The position numbers were made by a program, and so were the translations under genes. The notes under the pieces are model-generated. The model was not told the origin of the DNA, did no database searches, and saw only the letters and a program-made list of their open reading frames with translations. Source: Nymphaea colorata (Eukaryota > Streptophyta > Magnoliopsida > Nymphaeales > Nymphaeaceae). Taken from it: a DNA stretch of 64,000 nt. The DNA lies in the NCBI RefSeq assembly GCF_008831285.2, contig NC_045142.1:21017354-21081353 (forward strand), read 5' to 3'. Shown piece by piece: positions 35,483-46,585 of this stretch (position 1 is the stretch's first letter; each line of letters starts with the position of its first letter).

Positions 35483-38132
35483 CTTGAACTTCTCCACCCA
35501 GCTCTGGATATAGAAATCCTCCAACCTCTCACAGTAGATCACTTAGTGCATTTTATTAAGCAATACATTTATTTACATGCTCAATGCATTATATTGGGCG
35601 GCTGTAAAAAATGAGGACTAGCAATAGTTTACGACATGTACATAGCAATGGTTCCTAGTGCTTTTAGCAACAATTTACAATGATTTTAAAGTCTAATTTT
35701 TAATGGTTTAAAAAATTGGAGCGTCCATTACACAAAAGCACAATACATACATACATACACACATGTATCCACCTACTTTTTCCTTCTGGGTTTGGTTTGT
35801 GATTTTACATTTGGTCTAATGTCTAGATCCAAAAACCCAACAAAAACATTCAACCTTTGGTCCATTTTCTAACATAAAAGTAGGTTCTTAAGAGGTTGTT
35901 TGGCAAAGTAATACATTGTTGTTGCCCCATGAATCTTTCCTAGCAAATAAGACAGATTCATAGAAGACTTGTTACAGTGTTGCATGTACAGTAGAAGACT
36001 TTAATAACAATGTGTTACTGTCGTCAGACAGCCCCAGATCGTCAGACAGCCCCTGAGGTAGCCAGTCTGGTTTGGAATGAAAAAATTTAAGTTAAAAAAC
36101 TGAAGGCTTGGTCGGACCTAACCCAACCCTCTGACATCCCTAGGTTCGGCAGGTTGACATGATCAAAGCGGAGGGATGGATTGGAAAAACTGCAGATGCC
36201 CTTTTTGGCCAACTCCAGTGATGTCATTGATCGATTCCTCAACAACACCATGGATGGTTGCCTGAGCCTTCAACGTCGATGGGCGATAGCAAACTGCGGA
36301 TGCTAGACTCTAGATGGTCCATGTGGGCCTGCAGTTTGGGAGTGAGATCGAGGCTGAGAGCAACTTTGTCAATATTTTTGGAAATTTCTTTTGAGTGAAA
36401 TGTGAAATCAAGTGGAAACTGAAAGAAACCTGTAAGCACTTCAGCGTCTTTTAAAATGGGCGATTGATGATGAATTGGCTAAATCATGCTTCATTCAGAA
36501 TCACTTGAATAAAGATTGGTTGATTGCCTCAAGGCACATAGGGCAACTGGGTGGCAAGTAGTTCATATCCAAGGAGTTCGAGGTTTGAATCTTGTGGCCG
36601 CTGTCACATTCTAGTGTGTTATTTATCTGGATTGCAAACCATGGCAAGTGGAGTTGAGCGATGTAGAGTATGTCCACCTAAGCCTTGAAGCAGGACAAAA
36701 TCTTGAAAGCATAAGGGCATGGCCTTAGTAGTTTTATGGAAAAGAAAGTTTCTTCTAAGTAAACAATAAATAAATAATAAATATTGGCCGATTTGTATAA
36801 TACCTTGGATCAACCCAAGCCAAGCCCCAATACAATTCAAAGCGGCTGACTCCAACCAACTTTTACATGAGAAAAACAGAATGTGAGAGTATGAAGAATT
36901 ACAGAATCATTAAGGAGGACTGATACGTATCACAATAGGCAACTCCTATTTATCAAGAATCATGCAGGAACGTGTGGACTTGTGTGGCAATTGCCCACAC
37001 AGGCACACAAAAATTACTAGTTTACATTGTCGAAGCTCTGTAGCTATTTTGCTGATTAGCATGTGGCATCCCTCGGCCAGTGATTTTCTGAAGGGCCTTC
37101 AGTCAGCAGCGAATATCTTGCTTTCCCTTCGACGAGTTACTGTGTTTTGCGGTGACCCATTCAAACTGCGAACCGATGAGATTGGCCAAGTCCATGAAAC
37201 TGGGCTCGATCCATCGACGGTCCAGCTGTTCTCTTTAGATAGCCGGACTCACTGTAAAACTTCTTCTTGGTCGATGTTTAACATTTATATGTTTTCTATT
37301 TGAGCAGATCCCCACCTCAACATTTATGCATAATACATAGGTCATATATGCGTCTTCTCAACTTTCCAAGATGGTTTTTCTTTTTTCTATAATGATACAA
37401 ATACAAATTATTTAGGTTTCATGGCCAGAGAGGCTAAGCCTGTAATTCTCAAGCACCTCATTCAAATTCGGAGATTCGAAGAAAAGGTCTGCAGAAAATT
37501 CTTAGCTTTAATCCTGCTTGGAAGGTCTAGGGATGCGTTGGGGCAGGAATCACCCAATGAAGCGTTGGAGCATAGCAACACAAGTAACCAAACTGGTGAC
37601 TGCATTTCCAAGTAAAAATGTGACCCATGGATGCAATGGAAATCTGACACAAGAATATTCCATGCATGTCTCTCTCTCATAGTCCACATCTTCCGTTAAT
37701 CTTTCCACCATCCTTAAGGGCTGTTTCAGAATAAAAAAACAAATTAGGCTAAATCGAGAGAGAGAGAGAGGTGACAGTTGCTCATGAAGAGTCAGTGAGT
37801 GGCAAGTGTTCAGCTGAGTTCGGGTAGATTGAGTTGAGTGCCCCTTATGGGCACCCAACGTACAAACTCAAGAATAAGGGGACATTTTAGCAATTTTTTA
37901 AAAGGTATGTCTTTATTGTATTTTTTTTTGCTTCCACTTTTGTCTTCCTGTTTTTTTTCATCGTAACCATACAAACTCAAGAAAAGTTTTACAGATAACC
38001 AGGTTTGGAGTTCGGGTGGACATGGAACAATGCTGACATATTTGAATTAATGTAACAGTCATAATGAGAAGTAGAGTGTCCGGTCCAAGGAAAGGTATTA
38101 TAGAAAAGATATATTTTGAAAAAACAAGATTG

Positions 38133-38169
<37 letters not shown>

Positions 38170-39094
38170 GTTATGAAAGAGTTAATAAGTCTAAAATAAA
38201 CATCATTTCATGAAAAAAATTCAGAAGTACACCAACCCCCTTCTTTTTTCCCCGTACATAAGGATGTGCATGCAACATACCTAAAACCCCATCTTTTTTG
38301 GTATGGTAACTGCATACTTGTGAGTCCATAAGGATGCGCACGCAACTCGATCTCACATCCCGCTGTGACTCAAAAGGATAGAAAAAAGAGAGCGATGAAG
38401 AGGAGAAGCTGCCGTTTGTCTACCGTCATTGGCATGATGTAGATGAGACGTCACTCTAAAAAATCTGGAATTACATCTCAAATTGATGGACTAGCATTTG
38501 CTCATCCATCTATTGGAACAAGTTTTCTCAGAGATCCTTTTCATGACGTATGTGGAGGTCTATATATCTATATGATCCAAGATATTGCATACCTATGGTA
38601 TGTTTTGAATAGGTGAAAAGTGAAAGCTGGAAGCACCGCACCTTCTTATGTATGAAGTAACATCACAAAGCACCCATCCAGATATGCTTTCTATATCAAA
38701 ATTTTATCTCTCTATATATATCATTCTAGCAGCCAAAACATTATAAAAAACTGAATTTTTCATTATAGATGGCCACCTTTGAAAGTCGATCAAACAAACT
38801 GATGGTCGCTAACATCTTCTCTAAGAACTTATTGCCTTCTAACCAACACTTCTGGCACAAACCGGACTGTTGCATGCAAATGTCATATGAATATTGGGCA
38901 TTAGTGCACAAAACAAATGTTCAGTCCAAAGAATTAAAATATTTTTGAAGGATTGTATAACAGCCGGAACACTTTGTGAGTGTTGCATGAATTTGCCCTG
39001 AAAATTGGGTCTGATTCAAGAATTATTAATTATAGTGCTCCATCAATCTATCCCAAATTTTGAAAGGATTCATGACACAATCATAAAATATTCA
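35483..39094. other. 3.6 kb without a recognised gene
   Basis: I see only short unrelated frames on both strands (for example 36962-37303, 37550-37858), none with a family pattern. Microsatellite material includes an AT run followed by an AG run at 38132-38170. A 19-base unit containing GTCAGACAGCCCC is repeated near 36027-36052. Confidence 0.5.
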
Positions 39095-39099
39095 CTTAG
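39095..39099 (+). repeat. Target-site duplication CTTAG, left copy
   Basis: CTTAG directly precedes the solo LTR and recurs at 41827-41831. Confidence 0.88.
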
Positions 39100-39244
39100 T
39101 GTAATCACCCCAAATTTTTTAAAAAAGAATGCCCTCTTTTATTGAAAACACAAAACCCAATTTTTGGATCTAAATTGGTCTAAAGCCACAATCCAAATCC
39201 AAATTATATCCAGAAACCCAAGTTCAAATCCAAATCAAGCATTT

Positions 39245-39665
39245 GAGACCCATTTGCCCTTTCCTTTAACAAAAATGCCTCCTTTTAGAGCGTGATTTTG
39301 GTCTTTGTGGTAAACAAGACCTATTTGTCCCTCCTTTTGGACAAAGAACCTCCTTCTAGAAGGCAATTTTGGTCTTTCTGGTAAACAAGACAAATTTGTC
39401 CCTCCTTTTTGACAAAGAACCTCATTTTAGAGGGTAATTTTGGTCTTTTTGGTAAACAAGACCCATTTGCTCCTCCTTTTTGACAAAGAACCTCCTTTTA
39501 GAGGGTGATTTTGGTCTTTTTGGTAAACAAGACTTATTTGCCCCTCCTTTTTGACAAAGAACCTCCTTTTAGATGATAATTTTGGTTTTTTTGATAAACA
39601 AGACCCATTTGCCCCTCCTTTTTTACAAAGAACCTCATTTTACAAGGTGATTTTGGTCTTTTACA
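39245..39665 (+). repeat. 71-bp minisatellite inside the solo LTR, about five to six units
   Basis: The word GGTAAACAAG (or a one-base variant) starts at 39309, 39380, 39451, 39522 and 39593, exactly 71 bases apart. Each unit also has CCTCCTTTT, GACAAAGAACCT and ATTTTGGTCTTT. It lies just before the TATA-like box. Confidence 0.95.
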
Positions 39666-39702
39666 AAAGAGTTCAAATGTTGGGTTATGGCTCCAAAATC
39701 CT

Positions 39703-39711
39703 CTATAAATA
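39703..39711 (+). promoter_or_regulatory. TATA-like box of the solo LTR
   Basis: CTATAAATA lies directly after the minisatellite, in front of a region with many short T-rich frames. Confidence 0.5.
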
Positions 39712-41826
39712 TTCCCTATTTCACCCTCTTGAGCAAGAGTGGCCCTTGGGAGAAACCCTAGAGTATTCTCACTTGAAGACTTAGGGTTTTTCTTGAGGTT
39801 TCTCTCTCTCCCTCTTCCTCTTTCCATTTCTCTTCAACTTGGAGTAAACTACAACCCTTTTGGAGGCATTATCTTGGAGTTTCACTCAAGGGGATCTTCA
39901 AGTGAAGGTGTTCATCTTCGTTAAGTCATTTTCTCATTTAGAGGTATGTAATCATCATCCCTCTCATTTTTCTCTAATTTTCCTTCCTCTCTTCTTCCTC
40001 TCCCCATGGCCAAAAGAGACAGTTCTCAACTCTATTTTTGAGCCAAGAGGCTATGCTCAAGTGCAATGGGAACATGAGAAGATGAGATGATCTTTCATTT
40101 CTATGCTTGAGTTATGTTATCTCATTTCTTGAATACATTCTTGTTGTTCTTTTGTTTCCTTTATTTTCCTATCTTTTTCATTTCCCCATGGCCATAAGAG
40201 ATAGCTCTCAACTCTATTTTAGAGCCAAGAGGATATGCTCAAGTGCACCAGGAACATGAGAAGATGAGATTCCATTCCATAGTTGAATCATGCTCTCTTT
40301 CTTTTCTTAAATATTGTTTGATATTATCCATGCATGATATTATAATCTTTATATTTACATACCAATGAACGGTGAGAATGAGGGTATGGCTTGGGGCTCT
40401 TTATTTTCATATTAATTTTTGAGATTGGTGCTTGTCCAACCCGGGAAAACCATCACGAAAATATACATGTTAAAATGCATTTGCATGTCATTTTACGCTA
40501 GTTTCTTTCCTAATCACCGCATTAGGAACCTTAAAGAGTGCCTCGATGTGTTGTTAGATTTTCTTCCATACCCAATGGTGGAAGAAACATATTCCCTTGT
40601 AACCAAACCATAAATATTATATGTTTTTATATAAATCATATTTTCTAAAACTTTTTCAAAAGAAATCTCTATAATGTGGCCTTGGATACTTAGCTTAGGC
40701 TCTTGCATGAGTCCAAGCTCCCTTCCGGCCTATATCAAAATTTGAAGTCGGCTATTTTCAAATTATTCCTTCATTTTCATATTCATGAAAACGTATGCAT
40801 ATATACATGTTATATACATATGCATGCACATGAATATCTTTCTTTGTTGTTTCCCTTTCTATGATTTAACATACTTTTATAAACTCTCGTATACGTATAT
40901 ATAAATATATATATACGTGTATTGTATTTTAAAATTTATCTTTCTCTTTCTAAAATGATCTTCTCTTCTCTACTTGATATAAACATCATTTTCATAAGCT
41001 TTCATATATGTATACAAATACATCTTTATTTTTCAAAACATGTGATTTTATAATTTTCAAGATCTTTTTCTTTTCTATTCTTTCAATATCTTAGATTTTA
41101 ATTTTTCATTTACCGACTTCATCAAGACCACAAACCAAGTAATGACCCAATATTGGATTTTTGCTTGATGGTCTACAATCCCAATCCATTTTCAAAAACT
41201 TTTCCTTCATATATATGATATTTACAAAAACAAAAATCTTAGATGTATGTTATGGTAGGAATGCATCTAGATGAATGTTGTGGTAGGAATGAATGATTTT
41301 CTCTTTCAATCATATAGGATCAATGCATCCATTTATTTTCACTCACTTACTGTCACGTATGATCACAAGCACCTCTCCAAAAGAACTTAAGCAAGATGAG
41401 ATGAAACTCTAACTATGTGGTAACCGAATTAGAGAAAAATCTCAAACCTACTTAATGTCTTAAGAGAACACTAAAATGATTTCAAAATAACTTTTCAAGC
41501 TTCCCAATGATATTCACAAGGATTTCCTTCTAGTTTTTCCAAAACATTTCACATTTTCAAGCAACTCTTCAAGAACCTTTTCAAAAGTTTGAAACATCAA
41601 ACTTTCAATATTTTCTACACCACATATAGAATCAAAGAAATGTTCAAGTTAAAACGAAATGCATCAATAATAAACATAGCCCGTAAGTTGATTACCCCTA
41701 GTAAAGGGACTGGGAATGGTCGGCCCTCGTATCGACGGGTGAGTCCATTTCTTTCCTATTTCATAACAAAAACCTCATTTTTCTGGAGTGCTCCAAAACC
41801 AACCAAAAATTTTGGGGATGCAAACA

Positions 41827-41831
41827 CTTAG
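41827..41831 (+). repeat. Target-site duplication CTTAG, right copy
   Basis: Identical to 39095-39099. Confidence 0.88.
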
Positions 41832-43160
41832 CCAAACGAGTCCTGCAGGCCTACCAGTTGAAGATAATGTCGTTCTGTCAAGACGTGAAGTTCTTTTTTC
41901 TTTGGAAAACTGGAGGGATTGCTGACATCATGTTTGGCCTGTCCTGACCGATCAAACACTAAGGCAGCAGCAGATCCAAGAAACTAAACTGGGTCCTTTG
42001 ATGGTTCAACCTTTGCTTGATTTCTAAATAAACATCTTTGTCCTGACAACCATTGCTTTATTTGATGTTCCTCATTTTCTTTCAAGGTGATTATATTCCC
42101 AACCTCATCGCCCCCAGATTCCAACAAAATAACACAATTTATAAATTTCTATAGATGACCACTCACAAAGCCCCTCAACTCGACCTAACTCTCACCAGCC
42201 CCTCAACTCGACCAGTTACGCTATGTTCATCGAAGTAACCCTGTTTCTGTTTGACTCCGTAACTTTTTGACAAGCTACGCTACGCCTCTCAAGGTAAAGT
42301 CTTTTGTGTAACGTGCGCTGAGGCTTTTAAATTCTCTTAGATGGAACATGTTAAGAACAATATTCTGTTTTTAAAAATACAAAATAAAAAAGCATCATGT
42401 TCTTTTTTCAATAAAAGTAACATCGCTTCAATTAATGCCTTCTTTATAACACAAAGTTTTAATCAATGAATTAAACATTAAGCAAGTACTATATGTTCTG
42501 AATTTTAGCTACATTCACATGATGCCATATTCGGCAGTGATCCCAAATTCCGTTCCAAACATGTGTCAGGGATTCAAAAATATGTCGCCAGCTACTACAC
42601 TGTGCATGCTAAAACAGCCATCATTGTAGATGGAGGGTTAGCGCCATTAGTTGCAAAGTCCAAAGACATTAATAAGTTATGCAACAAATATAACCGACAT
42701 ATAAAACATTATGTAAAGCGACAGAAAATTCCAGCATAAAAGTTATAATAAAGTGTAGGCACATTCTGTGGCCATAATGCTAGCAACTAATGTCTTAACA
42801 AACACAACTAATACACGATGGCCAGTTTCAACCGTAACAGTTTGGGGAACGGAACTTGTGGTGGTGGACCTTTGACCGTCACGATTACATATTAGCAACA
42901 GAATTGTGAGTATTAGCGACTTTTAAAGCCGTAGCAAATGTTTATACTTGCCCATCATATCTAAGTTAAGCTTTAAGCTTAAAAGGAAGGGGTAACATCT
43001 TTAAAACTGAACACATATATATTTATTCAACATGGAAAAGTAATATCATCGACTACATGACACTCAGTCATTGCACTGAGATAAAACATAAGCAGCATCC
43101 AATGCTGCCAATTATAGACCAGTACAGAGAACCATGGAGATCATCACAAAAGAAATATAT

Positions 43161-43212
<52 letters not shown>
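41832..43212. other. Intergenic sequence; 42700-43212 is the duplicated 3' flank of the protease gene
   Basis: Bases 41832-42700 hold no recognised gene. From about 42700 the sequence is similar to 21150-21557 downstream of pseudogene A, including an AT microsatellite at 43174-43210. Confidence 0.6.
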
Positions 43213-43214
<2 letters not shown>

Positions 43215-43605
43215 TTGGCCCTTGGTACATTGCAAAAGAAAGCAGCCTCTTCCCCAAATCATACTTCACATGCATGTTATGCTGCGCAACATTCCGGAAG
43301 ATGGGAATCTCTCTGTCTTTAATGGTTAAGCAGGCCACTCCACTTCCAAACATCATAAAGATATTTGAAGGTGGCAACTTTCAGTCTGCATTGGTGAAAT
43401 GGAAGACCATCTCTGGCAGCCTTTCATATGGATCACCATTATTCTTTACATGGTAGCACAGATAATCTTGCTTAGGAGGATGGAAGCGTTCATGGTTTAT
43501 GACATTAGGCACCACATTTGCCACTTGATCATACACATCTTTGGCAAGAGAAGTCAATGTGGTACCCGAGTCTATGATGATCAATCTGGCATCTCCCAAC
43601 AATGC
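43213..43605 (-). pseudogene. 3' half of a CDR1-like aspartic protease (pseudogene B, tail)
   Basis: On the minus strand the second active site IIIDSGTTLTSLA is intact near 43565, followed by the C-terminal RNVAQHNMHVKYDLGKRLLSFA. It matches the last 130 codons of pseudogene A, but the terminal cysteine-containing tail is damaged and runs into an AT microsatellite. The similarity to A begins abruptly at about 43605, where on the minus strand an ASPG-like C-terminus is joined directly upstream. The matching 5' half of such a gene ends at the same homologous point at 45940 on the other strand. Confidence 0.8.
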
Positions 43606-44410
43606 AACGCACCTGACTCGGGACGCGACGGGGTCGAACACGGCCCTGCGGCTGGATGTGGCCAATGTTGGTGTGGCCACTGCTGGTACCAGCGAAGGCA
43701 AAGCAGAACAAGCCAGTGGTGTTAACCAGAAGCGACAGGTCAAAACCTCAACTGAAGTGGATGATGATGGTGGGCACCTTCACGACATCCTTGCCGCTCA
43801 GGTCATAGGACGTGGCGAAGAGAGAGAATCCAGAGGTCATGCAGTTCAACTGCATCGTCCCTGCCTGGAAAGCATCCCTCATTGGGACGTACGCCATCTG
43901 TACCAGGTGGGTGACGAAGGTGCCGGAGTCAACAATGACCCCTTCGTTTCCATTGGCCATGACGTCGTGGCATTCACTCTCCGGGACCAGCGGCGGCTGC
44001 CCACATTGATTCCAACCAGCTGGACATAGTAGAAGGTCCCTAACTTGGGGCTCACCACCATGGGAGCACAGACCGAGCCGTGGCCGGGAGCCAACAGTGC
44101 AGCGTCACCAATGATGAGTGTCGATGACAGAGTGGAGCCAGCTTGGCGGTCGGAGAGGCAGTAAGAGAAGCTTCGACCGAAGATCCGGCCAGCCTGCGAA
44201 GAGAAGTAAAGGTCACCGTGGCCGAGACCGAGGAGCCCTACGGTGTCAACAAATAGGCCTTCATTGTCGTGGCCGCAGCCGAGGGTGACTCAGCCGATGG
44301 AAGTCCATCCAAAGGTCAGGGTCTCGGTGGAAAGGTCGCCCCTAGTGGAGGATCCATCGCTCTAAGACACTTGGTAAGGTGCAAACGGCCCCTGGAGCAG
44401 AACCTTTCTC
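43606..44410 (-). pseudogene. ASPG-like aspartic protease fragment (pseudogene B, head-less)
   Basis: The pattern is that of aspartic proteases of the ASPG (guard-cell) type: LGCGHDNEGLF, LLGLGHGDL, FSYCLSDRQAGSTLSSTLIIGDAALL, NPKLGTFYYVQLVGI-like sequence, a second active site VIVDSGTFVT, YDLSGKDVVKVP and GLFCFAFAGTSSG. The N-terminal third with the first active site is missing; the piece starts at the flap (YQVS then a stop). Frames break near 43960 and 43750. At the right end it meets its own inverted copy (44449-44600). It is clearly GC-richer than the rest of the window. Confidence 0.8.
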
Positions 44411-44600
44411 AGGCCTCGGAATTCCATATCTATGCCAACGAAAACAGTAAGGTTCTGCTCCAGGCGCCATTTGTGCCTTTACCAAGTGTCTTACGGTGAC
44501 GGATCCTCCACTATGGGTGAATTTTCCACAGAGACTGTGACCTTCAGACAAACTTCCATCAGCCAAGTCGCCCACGGCTGCGGCCATGACAACAAGGGCA
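44256..44600. repeat. Inverted repeat of the protease flap region, arms about 150 bp, spacer about 42 bp
   Basis: Arm 44256-44406 is the reverse complement of 44449-44600 with scattered mismatches; the inner ends read GAGCAGAACCTT and AAGGTTCTGCTC. Both arms encode the flap segment of ASPG-like proteases on opposite strands. Confidence 0.85.
44449..44600 (+). pseudogene. ASPG-like protease flap fragment (F)
   Basis: The plus strand reads LYQVSYGDGSSTMGEFST and HGCGHDNKG, the flap with its conserved Tyr and following block of ASPG-like proteases. Nothing before or after belongs to the same gene: the left side is the inverted copy, and after about 44600 the sequence is the duplicated upstream region of the CDR1-like genes. 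It is therefore an isolated fragment. Confidence 0.75.
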
Positions 44601-45008
44601 ACACAGATAACAAAACCTTTAAACAATCTCTTTTTTCCAACGTATTCACTGGTTATTGCGGTCACCCTTTGGTAAGTGTCTGCGTCCTTCCTGCAAATAT
44701 TTGTGATCCAACGTCTTCAAGACTAATATTCACATCTTGATTTTACTGTCCAATGAAAAAGACACAAAAACAAATTGTGGAAGTCCAACCAAGCACTACA
44801 AGATTTGCCTAAGCGTAACATGCTACCAACTTTTCTCCATTGTGATGGTTTGCACCAAGGAATATGTTGCTCAGTTCGATCACATGTTTCTTTCCTCCAC
44901 AATTTCCAAATCCACATGCTCACATTAATCAGCAGCAACCCTAACTATGACTTCCACTATAAATACCAACACATTTCTCCTTAATACAACAACCTTTTAG
45001 CACTCACC
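44601..45008 (+). repeat. Upstream block of pseudogene C (inverted relative to the other copies)
   Basis: Reverse complement of the blocks at 22976-23165, 47535-48110, 49515-50130 and, in part, 51545-51900 (shared AACGTATTCACTGG, CAAATATTTG, GTGGAAGTCCAACCAAG). It stands in the correct orientation before pseudogene C and carries its TATA box. Confidence 0.75.
44957..44965 (+). promoter_or_regulatory. TATA box of protease pseudogene C
   Basis: CTATAAATA stands about 44 bases before the ATG at 45009; the same arrangement is found before pseudogene A. Confidence 0.7.
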
Positions 45009-45940
45009 ATGGCTGCCTTCTCCTCGTCCTTAGCATTCGGCCTTCTCCTGCAGCTGCTCCTGCTTGTAATACTGCCTAACCCTACCACCATCTTCGCTTC
45101 CAAACCTCTCGGCTTTTCCATAGATCTCATTCATCGAGACTCTATCACTCTCTCCTCTTTATGACTCCTCATTCACTCTTGCTCAATGAGTGGAGCAGGC
45201 AGCTCTGTGCTCAATGTTGCACTCCGCCGCATCACTTCCTCGTTTGCCAATACTACCAGCATGATCTCCAGCCCCATGATGCCTGGCTCTGGCGAGTATC
45301 CCGACTCTATTGGGCCACCCTTGGCACTGGTAGTGACCTCATATGGACGACGTGCTGCCCATGTGACTCCTGCTCCAGCCAAACCTCAATGTTTGATCCA
45401 CTTCAGTCCTTCACTTACAAGAGCCAGAGCTGCTCCACCAGCTCTTGCATGGAACTGGACGATCATGTTTGCACTATCAACCAACTTTGTGGATTCATAT
45501 ATTCCTAAGGAGACAAATCCTTCATAAAAGGGACACTTGCCACCAAGACACTCTTGTTTGACGATGATGCCAGCACCATCGAGCTTCAAGGAATTGTCTT
45601 TGGTTGTGTTCATAATGAAGGCACTCCGAATCCTAACTTGCTTGAAGTTCCTGGCCTTGTTGGCCTCGGCGGTGGTCCTCTCTCACTTGTAAATCAGATT
45701 GGCTCTTCCATTGATAAGAAAATTGCTTACTGTATTTTTCTCTAAAGCAATGAAATAAATTCCATGGGACAGCTCAAATTCAGGAAGGATACAGAGTTTT
45801 CAGGCAAGGAAGAGGTTCAAGAAATGCCGATGGCACCAGGTAGTTCTCAAGGCACGTATTATGTGCTCAATCTGATTGACATAAGCGTCCGAAACAGCAG
45901 ACTCAACATACAATTTTGTGATGCATAGAGAACTTCGTTG
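45009..45940 (+). pseudogene. 5' half of a CDR1-like aspartic protease (pseudogene C)
   Basis: The ATG at 45009 (CACCATGGCT) starts a leucine-rich signal peptide, followed by FSIDLIHRDS, the conserved motif of CDR1/nepenthesin propeptides. A frameshift after about 50 codons leads to a stop. Further on the first active site reads LGTGSDLIW, with Gly replacing the catalytic Asp. Then IVFGCVHNEGTPNP, LVGLGGGPLSLVNQIGSS and TYYVLNLIDI follow. Similarity to pseudogene A stops at about 45940, just before the second active site, where the sequence runs into the tail of the oppositely oriented ASPG-like fragment D. Confidence 0.85.
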
Positions 45941-46585
45941 TTAAGAGACAAACCCGACTCGGGATGCGTTGGGCTCGAAGATGACCCGGATACCCTGCTG
46001 CTGGATGTTGCCGATGATGGTGAGGCTGCTGCTGGTCCCAGCGAAGGCAAAACAGAACAAGCCAGTGGTGTTAAAAGATAGTTGCTCGCTGGAAGCAACA
46101 GGTTGGAACCTCGACCAAAGTGGAAGACAACGATGGGCACCTTCATGACATCCTTGCCACTCAGGTCGTAGCACATGTCAAAGAGAGAGAATCTAGCAGT
46201 CGTGAGGTTCAGCTGCGTCGTCCCTGCCCGGAAAGCATCCTTCTTTGTGACGTACGTCGACTGTATCAAGCAGGTGACAGAGGTGCTGGAGTTGAGGATG
46301 ACCCCTTTGTTTCCATTGGCAGAGACCTGGAATTCCGATGCCGCAATATTCACTTGCCGGGGCCAGCAGCGGCCGCCCACGCTGATTCCAACCAGCTGAA
46401 CATAGTAGAAGGTCCCTAACTTGGGGTTCACCACCATGGGAGCGAAGATCGAGCAGTGGCTGGGAGCCAGCAGTGCAGCGTCACCAATGATGAGCGTCGA
46501 TGATGGAGTGGAGCCAGCTTGACGTTCAGAGAGGCAGTAAGAGAAGCGCCAACTGAAGATCTGTCCGACCCCCAAGGTCATCTAT
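45941..46585 (-). pseudogene. ASPG-like aspartic protease fragment D
   Basis: The minus-strand frame (stop-free from 46581 to about 46080) shows FSYCLSERQAGSTPSST, LIIGDAALLAPSH, PKLGTFYYVQLVGISVGG and a second active site changed to VILNSSTSVT, where DSGT is expected, so the catalytic Asp is Asn. After one frameshift the C-terminus is complete: TTGLFCFAFAGTSSSLTIIG, NIQQQG and ASRVGFVS before the stop near 45943. The N-terminal half is missing beyond 46585. It is close kin of the fragment at 43606-44410. Confidence 0.85.

Larger units (their letters stand above)
39100..41826 (+). repeat. Solo LTR of a Tat-like Ty3/gypsy element
   Basis: The sequence begins TGTAATCACCCC and ends GGGATGCAAACA, with TG and CA termini, and is flanked by perfect 5-bp duplications CTTAG. 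No internal retrotransposon region is present, so this is a solo LTR left by recombination between two LTRs. Its ends and several inner motifs (ACCCC near the start, a GGCCCTCGTATCGACGGG block near 41728) resemble the Tat LTR at 9013-12800, so it is a related family. A TATA-like CTATAAATA lies at 39703-39711. Confidence 0.9.

Noticed and set aside
36239-36439. 66-codon minus-strand frame resembling a gag fragment
   Set aside because: The helical, leucine-rich composition suggested gag, but no conserved motif could be matched.
39280-39660. 71-bp direct repeats as a CRISPR-like array
   Set aside because: The units are contiguous and similar along their whole length, without unique spacers, in a plant LTR; it is a minisatellite.
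43057-43377. Open frames with Tyr-Ile repeats
   Set aside because: They are translations of the AT microsatellite next to the protease pseudogene and have no meaning of their own on the plus strand.
43541-44029. 162-codon plus-strand frame in the protease cluster
   Set aside because: It is the antisense shadow of the GC-rich ASPG-like fragment, whose conserved motifs all read on the minus strand.
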